This document shows, one piece after another, positions 6,101-11,181 of a DNA stretch of 11,181 nt. Where the stretch lies: assembly GCA_900543555.1 (NCBI GenBank), contig UQRL01000053.1:1-11181 (forward strand), in the 5' to 3' direction. Origin of the DNA: an uncultured Oscillospiraceae bacterium (GTDB lineage: Bacteria > Bacillota > Clostridia > Oscillospirales > Acutalibacteraceae). The position numbers and the translations under genes were made by a program. The notes under the pieces are model-generated. The model was not told the origin of the DNA. It saw only the letters and a program-made list of their open reading frames with translations, and ran no database searches. Each line of letters starts with the position of its first letter. Position 1 is the first letter of the stretch.

Positions 6101-9100
6101 CACCAGCAGGCCAAGTTGCCGTCCTCCCAGCACTGAGCGGTGTTGATGGTCTCGCAATCGTGAATAAGGCCGTTGTCGCCAGCATGGAAAACCTCTTTAT
6201 CAGTTTCTCCCAAACCTATGGCAAACAACCCCTTCATCAACGTACCCAAATTCAAATAGGCTGTTCCTCCCTTTTCTTCCCCTGGAGGTGTATAAGAAAC
6301 AAACCCCGTATAGTTCGCGCTGCTGATCGTATAGCCGCACACGTCACACACCAGGCGGGAGGCGCCATCCCAGGTATAGGCGTGGGCATGGCCGCCGTTG
6401 TCCTTTGTTTTGGTAAAGCTGTCGATCTGCTCCGGGCTGCCACTGTTATAGTCATACACTTGGATGGTCAAGGTATCTGCCGTGGTGGACAGGGTCGTGT
6501 ACAAAGCCTGATAGTCATTGGTCGCCTTGGCAAAATGGAACTCAGGCGTGTTGGTCACACCATAGCTCTTCTCCCCCAGGCTGCCGCAGATGAAGTATGT
6601 GATGCCCTTTTCCTCGTCCACCGCGCCGTTGTACAGGGGCTGTGTGCGGGCATAGGAATGGTCGTGGCCAGAGAGCACCACGTCGATGCCGGCCTCTTGC
6701 GCGGCCTGGGCAATGGCCTGCTGGGTGGAGGCGTCCATACCCGCCACCTTGTTGGTGTAATAGGGCGGCTGGTGGGTGACCAAGATCTTCCAGGTGGCCT
6801 GGGAGGCCTGGGCGTCGGCTTTCAACTGCTCTAACACCTGTTGGCTGAAACTGTTGTAAGCAATGGTGGCAACGAACACATTCCCATATTGGGCGCTGTA
6901 ATAGCTGGAACCGCCTTCCTGGTTGTAAATCAACGCGTTGGGGTCCAGGGAACCGCTCTGCTCATGGTTGCCAATGGCGAACAGCCGGCCAGTGGGCAGC
7001 TCCTCCAGCATGGAGAAGGTGTTGTTCCACAGGGCGTAACTGCCGCCGTTGTCCACCAGGTCGCCGGTCTGGATGGTCAGGTCAAAGTTCGCAATATCTA
7101 CCTGACCCAAAATGCCCTCCAGGTTCGTGTTGTTGCTCTCCTGCAGGTCGCCCAGCACCAGGGCTTGGATGCCGGTGTTCTGGTATCCTGTGGTAAAGCT
7201 TTGCACGGAAGACCAGTGTTCCCCATCGCCCACACGGTAGTAATAGGTAGTGGCTTCCTGCAAATCCTCTGCCACAGCGCCGCAGACATAGGCGGCCTTG
7301 TTATCCGAGAAAGCGGTGAGCTGGCAGGTGCCCGTATAGACTTTTCCGGATCCAATCGTCCCTTCGCTCTGGGAAATCTGCAGCTGGGCTTCATTCCCAG
7401 CAGAACGGGGGTCCGCGAACCAGCTGACATTCAAACTGGTCGTGTTGTCCGAAGCGTTGCGCCACACGCGGGTTGGGGTGCCGTCTTCGTTGCCCTGGGG
7501 CCAGGAGACCGCCACGGTGAAATTGGCTGAGACATTCCCCTCTTCATCCTGGGCGTAAACGCTCAAGGAATTCTGCCCCTCTTTGGGCGCATAGGGCACT
7601 TTTCCGTCCGCACCCGAGGTGCCTATTTTTTCGCCGCCCATGTAAAGGGAAACGCCTTGCGCCGGTTCCCTACTGGCTGTATGGGTTATCAGGAAGTAGC
7701 AGGTATCCTCAAGCCCTGCCACCATTGTTCCAGCCGTGACGGTGTAGGGCGCGGTCACTTCCCAAGACATGGTTTCCGCAAAGGTGGCGTTCCCGGCGCT
7801 GCCCTCTACCTGAACGGAAAGCCTGGAGTTCACGCTGGCAGTGGTTGGGACATTCAGGGTCAAAGTCGCCGCGCTGCCGCTGTTCACACTCCCATTCAGG
7901 GTGAAGGTCAACTCCCCGCTGGCGGCGTTATAGGACTCAGTCTTAATGGTACAGCCCTCCACGGGAACCAACGTATACTCCTGGGCGAAAGCGCTGGGGA
8001 TTTTCACTGTGGCGGTAAATCCAGTCACGCTGTTGTCCCTGGGGGTGAAGTCCATGGAAACAGTGCCGCCCAATACGGCTTCGCTTTGGGTCGTGGTCAC
8101 GCTGACTGGCGCCTTCGCACCATCCGGGTCGTCAATGGTGATGCGATATTCCCGGGACGCTTCGTTCCCATAGTTATCCACCACGGAAATCCGGATGGTG
8201 TGGTTGCCATTGGCCAGATTGATGCCGCCGCGAATGCTGGTGTCATCTGCCACTGCGCCTTCCAAAAGCTTGCCATCCACATAAAGGGACGCGCTTTGCA
8301 CACCGGTATTGTTGCGGTCTGTCTCTACGCTGTCGTTGAAAACAGCCTCAATATCCAGCGCGCCGGAAGCCAGCTCCATGTTGGAGACAAGGGGGACAGC
8401 ATCTGCCCCACCCGCTTTTATCGTGGCTGATTCAATCTCCGGGGCGGAGGTGTCTTCTGGGGTACTGCCGTACACATAGGTCAGGTTGTCAAAGTAGAGG
8501 GTGCCGGAAAAAGTAGAATCGCTAACCCAATAGCCTTCGCTATCAAATTCGGCTAAGTATTCTGGAATTGGTACCTTGTCAATTTGAACTGTATCACCTG
8601 TGGGCAAAGTATACTGGCCATTAGCAGGGGGAGGGCTTCCAGTTTTGCGTAAATCTATTCCGCTGAATCTGCCCGCCGTAAACCCATTTAGTTCCTCGCT
8701 GTCTCGGTTAACCCAGAGAATATTGCCATTCTCATCAGTTTTTGCCTTAACAAATCCTTGAGGAGACCCCCAAGCCGTAGCGCTTTGATTTGAGCCGGAA
8801 AACATCACTCGAATCGACATGCCGGCGGGAATAGTCACAGGCGTCTGCAACTTGCTGATATCCGCCTCGAAATAGTGCCAGCCATCATCGGCATTATTCG
8901 CAATATTATTCGGTTTCCAAATTTCCGCCGCTGTAAAATCCACCTGAGAGGTGTTGCCGCTACCGTCGCGGTAGCGCAGTCGCATCCATAGGTTCGGCGT
9001 ATTTTTGGGAACATACACCCACAAACCAATACGAGTCGGATTTCCCAGATCTCCCAAATTAATTTCATCAGCAAATCCAAAGCAAATTCCTGTATTAGCG

Positions 9101-11079
9101 CGATCCGGTTGTCCATATATACTATAGTCCAACTTCAAAGACCGCTCGCCAAACCGCACTGGATAATCATCCGCGCGATTTACAACTTCCGCTTCTCCAA
9201 TTTGAGGATCGCCAGGATAGGAATCAATATAAGAAACACAAGCGTAGTCATACCCTGCATTGGCAATGGTCTCTTCATTGACATAATAGCCTCCGCCAGT
9301 ACCTCCACTGATTGCTCCTTCATCCGTAGCCTGGACGGGCCGATAAACCCCGTCTACATATTGGCCGTAGAAATCACCAGTTCCTCCCGAGGTCATACCA
9401 TGGAAGATTTCCGTCCCCTCCCCCTCGAAGTCCATTGCGACAACGGGGTCTTTGCAGGCTTCCACGGTCACAGTGCCCGAGACATCGGGATCTGCCTTGC
9501 TTGCCACCGTCACTTTGGCGGTGATGGCGGAAGCTGTTTTTTCCGCATCTGTCAACTGGTAATCCGCCGGGACACCGGCATGTGTGTTTTTCCCGGAATA
9601 GACCGGTTCGCAAGTAAGTTTGTTGTCCGACACAGTGCCCAAAGATAAATACTGCATCTGGTCTGGGGATTCACTCGCTGTCTCGATGATAGTCTCATAC
9701 TGGCTCCCAGTGCCAGTCCATTGCCGCCGGCTGTACTGCCGCGGCTCGATGGTCCAGGTGAGGTCGCCCTCCTTGTAATGGACCTCCCGCTGCTGGTAGT
9801 AGACCCGCAGGCCCAGGTCAGAGGTATCCCCCTGGCCAATGCTGGCGGTTTTTTCCGCGAACGTAATCTGATCCGGATTGGCGATGGTGATCGTGGCCGT
9901 TCCCACTGTCTTGCCGCCGCTTTGCAGGGACACCGTGACTTCCCCCAGGGAGCCGTTGGAGGTGAATACGCCCGTGCTGCCACCGATGGAGCCGTAGGTG
10001 GAATCCACCGACCAGCTGGCGTTTTCCGGCAAGGGCGCCGGCGCGCCGGAGGGGTCGGCGCCCACCGCTGTAAACTGCACGGTGGAGCCGGGGGTGTAGA
10101 CTTCGTTGACCGGGGTGATGACCGCGTGGTCAAACTCTCCGGTTGCCTTTACATCTGAGATGATGAAAATGGAGGAGCTGACCTGGCGCTCCTGGCCGTC
10201 GGAGGGGTTGTTCCGGGTGATGACCTGGCTGTCGCCCTCCCGCCGGGAGACAAAGGTGGAGGAACCGCTGCCATCCAAAAGCAACGCTGTTTGGCAGCCC
10301 CGGGCCTTCATCATCTGTGCCACCTCATACTGGGTGTAACCGCAGGAGACCGGGTACCGCTGGCCATAGCACACCATGGAGACCACCGTTCCATCCGCTT
10401 TGATACCGATGGCGGTGTAGGTCACGTTGCGTCCCCCTTTCGAGACGTTGACCTCCCCCTCCTTCACCAGCAGGGTGCCGCCGCCCACGGCATAGGCCAG
10501 GCCCTGGGTATCGGCGCTGTTGGAGATAACCGCTTGGCCTTCCTCAGTAATGCCGAAATAGTAGCGGCCATTGACCGGGTTATAGGAGTGCCCATCAATA
10601 ATCAGGGCACCTGTTGGCTGCCCGGTGGCCATATTGTAGTAGTCCGCGTTCAGGGCCGCCACAATGGTGGAATCGGCGTACTGTTCCGTGCGGGTGAAAT
10701 AGGCCTGGGCGTCCTTCACCTGGTCAGAGACGGTCTGCATCCGCCAGTTGATGGTCTGGTTCTCCAGGATGTTCTCCATGCCGGAATAGCCCGCCATGAT
10801 CTTGGCCTGGCTCAGGTCCACCTCGCAGAAATAGTCGATGTTCTGGTTGGTGCCGTCCTTGACGTTGGTGTAGGTCACATACTCCGTCACGCCGGGGGCC
10901 AGGTCATAGGCGGTCTCAGAGACGTACTGGCGCGTCTGGCCCTCTTCCCCTTCAAAAAGCTCTTTGCCCGGGGAAAAGCCCTGAGAGGGCTGAGCGCCCA
11001 GCACTGTTAAGGGAAGCCCCTGTACAGTGAGCACCGCCGCCAGCAAAAAGGCCGCCGCCTTTTTCAATGGGTGTTTCAT
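3166..11079 (-). CDS. Giant SLH-anchored phosphodiester glycosidase / metallophosphoesterase
   Basis: This 2637-residue exported protein carries two hydrolase domains and a wall anchor. Order of parts: signal peptide 1-29; NAGPA/DUF2233 phosphodiester glycosidase about 50-310; Ig-like domains about 311-545; jelly-roll-like segment about 546-872; Ig-like and cohesin-like sandwiches about 873-1195; purple-acid-phosphatase N-domain 1195-1298; calcineurin-like phosphoesterase 1303-1556; Cys/His-rich segment 1562-1702; FN3 about 1788-1878; Big_2 1880-1957; two MBG-like domains 1958-2108; an unrecognised region 2110-2372; Pro/Gly linker 2434-2456; three SLH domains 2454-2632. ATG 11079 is chosen over an in-frame ATG at 11118 because AGGAGG (11092-11087) lies 7 bases upstream and a normal signal peptide starts there. 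The frame is intact throughout. Expected role: surface removal of capping sugars and phosphate from phosphorylated glycans. Domains are recognised by motif; substrate and coupling are inferred. Confidence 0.93.
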   Translation of the reverse strand: MKHPLKKAAAFLLAAVLTVQGLPLTVLGAQPSQGFSPGKELFEGEEGQTRQYVSETAYDLAPGVTEYVTYTNVKDGTNQNIDYFCEVDLSQAKIMAGYSGMENILENQTINWRMQTVSDQVKDAQAYFTRTEQYADSTIVAALNADYYNMATGQPTGALIIDGHSYNPVNGRYYFGITEEGQAVISNSADTQGLAYAVGGGTLLVKEGEVNVSKGGRNVTYTAIGIKADGTVVSMVCYGQRYPVSCGYTQYEVAQMMKARGCQTALLLDGSGSSTFVSRREGDSQVITRNNPSDGQERQVSSSIFIISDVKATGEFDHAVITPVNEVYTPGSTVQFTAVGADPSGAPAPLPENASWSVDSTYGSIGGSTGVFTSNGSLGEVTVSLQSGGKTVGTATITIANPDQITFAEKTASIGQGDTSDLGLRVYYQQREVHYKEGDLTWTIEPRQYSRRQWTGTGSQYETIIETASESPDQMQYLSLGTVSDNKLTCEPVYSGKNTHAGVPADYQLTDAEKTASAITAKVTVASKADPDVSGTVTVEACKDPVVAMDFEGEGTEIFHGMTSGGTGDFYGQYVDGVYRPVQATDEGAISGGTGGGYYVNEETIANAGYDYACVSYIDSYPGDPQIGEAEVVNRADDYPVRFGERSLKLDYSIYGQPDRANTGICFGFADEINLGDLGNPTRIGLWVYVPKNTPNLWMRLRYRDGSGNTSQVDFTAAEIWKPNNIANNADDGWHYFEADISKLQTPVTIPAGMSIRVMFSGSNQSATAWGSPQGFVKAKTDENGNILWVNRDSEELNGFTAGRFSGIDLRKTGSPPPANGQYTLPTGDTVQIDKVPIPEYLAEFDSEGYWVSDSTFSGTLYFDNLTYVYGSTPEDTSAPEIESATIKAGGADAVPLVSNMELASGALDIEAVFNDSVETDRNNTGVQSASLYVDGKLLEGAVADDTSIRGGINLANGNHTIRISVVDNYGNEASREYRITIDDPDGAKAPVSVTTTQSEAVLGGTVSMDFTPRDNSVTGFTATVKIPSAFAQEYTLVPVEGCTIKTESYNAASGELTFTLNGSVNSGSAATLTLNVPTTASVNSRLSVQVEGSAGNATFAETMSWEVTAPYTVTAGTMVAGLEDTCYFLITHTASREPAQGVSLYMGGEKIGTSGADGKVPYAPKEGQNSLSVYAQDEEGNVSANFTVAVSWPQGNEDGTPTRVWRNASDNTTSLNVSWFADPRSAGNEAQLQISQSEGTIGSGKVYTGTCQLTAFSDNKAAYVCGAVAEDLQEATTYYYRVGDGEHWSSVQSFTTGYQNTGIQALVLGDLQESNNTNLEGILGQVDIANFDLTIQTGDLVDNGGSYALWNNTFSMLEELPTGRLFAIGNHEQSGSLDPNALIYNQEGGSSYYSAQYGNVFVATIAYNSFSQQVLEQLKADAQASQATWKILVTHQPPYYTNKVAGMDASTQQAIAQAAQEAGIDVVLSGHDHSYARTQPLYNGAVDEEKGITYFICGSLGEKSYGVTNTPEFHFAKATNDYQALYTTLSTTADTLTIQVYDYNSGSPEQIDSFTKTKDNGGHAHAYTWDGASRLVCDVCGYTISSANYTGFVSYTPPGEEKGGTAYLNLGTLMKGLFAIGLGETDKEVFHAGDNGLIHDCETINTAQCWEDGNLACWCHDCNKIFLSSETRRQGHEYDENHVCTRQVFDMKTYSYHTCGFQAKNIADMDISLAYKYGFYTGEEKKPAVTVKDPETGETYLPQSTYGDYMPYWENNVNVGTARVVLKGYSDGPIYGTTTLTFDIVPTNVTEEDFSCTTTSNSVHLSWEPSLGATHYIVYQNIGGTWTRLGIVDQPEYTVTGLSQGSYQFRIRPFATVDGKDYYSTKNSDIVTVEVEGGPLSFEQGGTVTCTYGDRPFTNAASMDGATEGFTYSSSDETVARVDPSTGEVTIEGAGSAVITAKKEDVTGQYRLTVSPITVGLEWKGMEERVYDGKPSNVTATATGLLEGDTAQVTVTGGGETNAGTYTAKAASLVNKNYALPEEASVSYTIIPKPITALDWSDTELTYTGRPLAPTASSKEVVEGDTVEFSVPTVTEPGTYEVAAASKNPNYVVADSAGTCAFTIAYPQVKLNGGEGADLTYSFDGMTILVSGFVPTKSQPVTLELTGNGQSTSAKIYGEEAVSTITLSGVTYTVDVNVTATSVKREDGATQASISAELTEEEKGDVQDAANSENNRFVDIWGSIAGSFLDKVIREAQEFQEKVEEVGESLYVEIYQKLDVVEYDPGAENPIYYKVDITPYYDIYVLEEGHMEPADGAKPILGNALDNEQFQEKAPVQVSLAVPAGLTLDENTYILHEDGTYIKPDSFDNDSHILTFTTPHFSQFTVVNDTRKAEIAFTSEEGTVTYIYTPAEIGKELPESEYGWIINGKQYNTFEEELFQLADGESALRAKPADPPVNPGGGGGAPTEPEEPALPFTDVTEGDWFYDAVAYVYENEIMAGTSETIFNPAMELNRAQAAQLFYNLEGQPAVTGGSAFTDVASSHWAVDAITWAAENEVVAGIGGGLYDPDSNVTREQFAVMLYKYARFKGCDLTATGDLTQFPDAGSISSWAETALSWANGNGLINGHENGTIDPQGSAIRAQAASIMANFDQNVAK
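3184..3720 (-). other. Three SLH domains, residues 2454-2632
   Basis: Each repeat begins with an FTDV/FPDA-type motif and contains a W plus a TRAE-like motif: FTDVTEGDWFYDAV with NRAQ, FTDVASSHWAVDAI with TREQ, and FPDAGSISSWAETAL with IRAQ. SLH triplets bind pyruvylated secondary cell-wall polymers non-covalently and so fix the enzyme on the cell surface. Confidence 0.95.
5974..6396 (-). other. Cys/His-rich, zinc-ribbon-like segment, residues 1562-1702
   Basis: Nine of the protein's 26 cysteines and eight histidines fall in about 140 residues. Pairs such as CDVCG (1578-1582) and CWCHDC (1658-1663) and the closing HTCG (1698-1701) look like metal-binding knuckles. A 50-60 residue, lower-GC stretch (about 1583-1637) separates the first knuckle from the rest. 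Confidence 0.6.
6412..7497 (-). other. Purple-acid-phosphatase-like catalytic unit, residues 1195-1556
   Basis: An FN3-like N-domain (1195-1298; SLNVSWFAD, LQEATTYYYRVGD, SFTTG) precedes a calcineurin-like phosphoesterase. Metal-site motifs: GDLQ (D1311), TGDLVD (D1340), GNHE (N1371, H1372), VTHQPPY (H1436) and SGHDHSYART (H1472, H1474). All key residues are present except that the first motif has Gln1313 where many relatives have His. It should hydrolyse phosphomonoesters or diesters with two bound metal ions. Confidence 0.88.
8464..9444 (-). other. Jelly-roll-like, probably carbohydrate-binding segment, residues 546-872
   Basis: It opens with VVAMDFEGEG and closes with SGTLYFDNLTYVYGS, the frame typical of beta-sandwich carbohydrate-binding modules. 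Inside are RSLKLDYSI, RIGLWVYVPKNTPNLWMRLR and GWHYFEADIS, all common in such folds. The DNA is much poorer in GC than its flanks. No specific CBM family is claimed. Confidence 0.6.
10150..10932 (-). other. NAGPA (DUF2233) phosphodiester glycosidase domain, residues 50-310
   Basis: Family landmarks are present in order: AALNADYYNMATGQPTGALI (141-160) followed by IDG, YFGITEEG (174-181), VGGGTLLVKEG (198-208), YTAIGIKADGT (221-231), LLLDGSGSST (267-275 region) and NNPSDGQERQVSSSIFI (290-306). In mammals this domain removes GlcNAc from GlcNAc-P-mannose on lysosomal enzymes; bacterial members are thought to act on other sugar phosphodiesters. The usual LDGGGSST reads LDGSGSST here. Confidence 0.85.
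10993..11079 (-). other. Sec signal peptide of the giant protein
   Basis: Residues 1-29 show a basic start (MKHPLKK), a hydrophobic Ala/Leu/Val core and a small-residue cleavage site L-G-A before Gln30, the expected signal peptidase I cut. There is no lipobox, so the mature protein is held by its SLH domains rather than by lipid. Confidence 0.9.
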
Positions 11080-11111
11080 ATTCGTTCCTCCTGATATAGA
11101 AAGAAAGGGCG

Positions 11112-11126
11112 GCGGCATACTGCCGC
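11112..11126. other. Perfect inverted repeat in the leader region of the giant gene
   Basis: GCGGCA (11112-11117) and TGCCGC (11121-11126) flank a 3-base loop, 20 bases upstream of the ribosome binding site. It could be a leader hairpin or a repressor site. On the - strand a perfect TTGACA (11138-11133) lies just upstream, but no -10 is found at 16-18 bases. No other gene is visible in 11080-11181. Confidence 0.45.
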
Positions 11127-11181
11127 TGCACTTGTCAAGAGAAAGTAGACACTAAAAAGAATATTTATCAGAAGCCCCGTT

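Noticed and set aside
5632..6834. A 400-codon open frame on the + strand
   Set aside because: It lies wholly antisense to the giant gene, over the FN3 to phosphatase part whose motifs are unmistakable. Its translation has no recognisable domain and reflects high GC on the opposite strand.
9721..11010. Two + strand open frames of 145 and 239 codons opposite the NAGPA domain
   Set aside because: They are antisense shadows of a clearly conserved domain and have no ribosome binding site.
11080..11118. Upstream ATG at 11118 for the giant gene
   Set aside because: It would put 13 residues, including several prolines, before the signal peptide, while AGGAGG is placed for the ATG at 11079.
11093..11138. 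A sigma-A promoter using TTGACA with TATATC as -10
   Set aside because: The spacing is more than 30 bases; with correct spacing the -10 position reads as GC-rich sequence.

Overview
The window looks like chromosomal DNA of a GC-rich, endospore-forming Clostridia bacterium, most likely a gut Oscillospiraceae/Ruminococcaceae relative. The reasons are the stage V sporulation protein SpoVAE, the Gram-positive lipoprotein and S-layer-homology (SLH) proteins, the strong AAGGAGG-type ribosome binding sites, and a GC content near 60% in most genes. No rRNA, tRNA, CRISPR array, insertion sequence or phage module is visible.

Left part, + strand (1-1990): the 3' end of a sigma-70 region-4-like helix-turn-helix protein; a NagD-like HAD phosphatase behind its own extended -10 promoter; a small DUF5301-like lipoprotein closed by a rho-independent terminator; and spoVAE standing alone, without spoVAC or spoVAD beside it. 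Bases 1989-2292 hold no convincing gene but carry several GC-rich hairpins and a duplicated AT-rich box. A strong bidirectional terminator (2293-2329) separates this block from the - strand genes.

Right part, - strand (2343-11079): a DUF1275 (YoaK-like) membrane protein with its own promoter and, upstream of it, one giant gene of 2637 codons filling about 70% of the window. The giant protein is secreted and built as a string of modules: signal peptide, phosphodiester glycosidase (NAGPA/DUF2233) domain, Ig-like domains, a jelly-roll-like segment of unusually low GC, more Ig-like domains, a purple-acid-phosphatase N-domain plus calcineurin-like phosphoesterase with metal motifs intact, a Cys/His-rich segment, FN3, Big_2 and MBG-like domains, a Pro/Gly linker and three SLH domains.

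The most interesting reading is that this is a cell-wall-anchored two-enzyme machine. One domain would uncap a sugar-phosphodiester, as mammalian uncovering enzyme does to GlcNAc-P-mannose. The second would remove the exposed phosphate, with glycan-binding modules holding the substrate. Possible substrates are yeast phosphomannan, lysosomal-type glycoproteins, teichoic acids or phosphate-containing capsules. The domain calls rest on visible motifs; the coupled pathway is inference.
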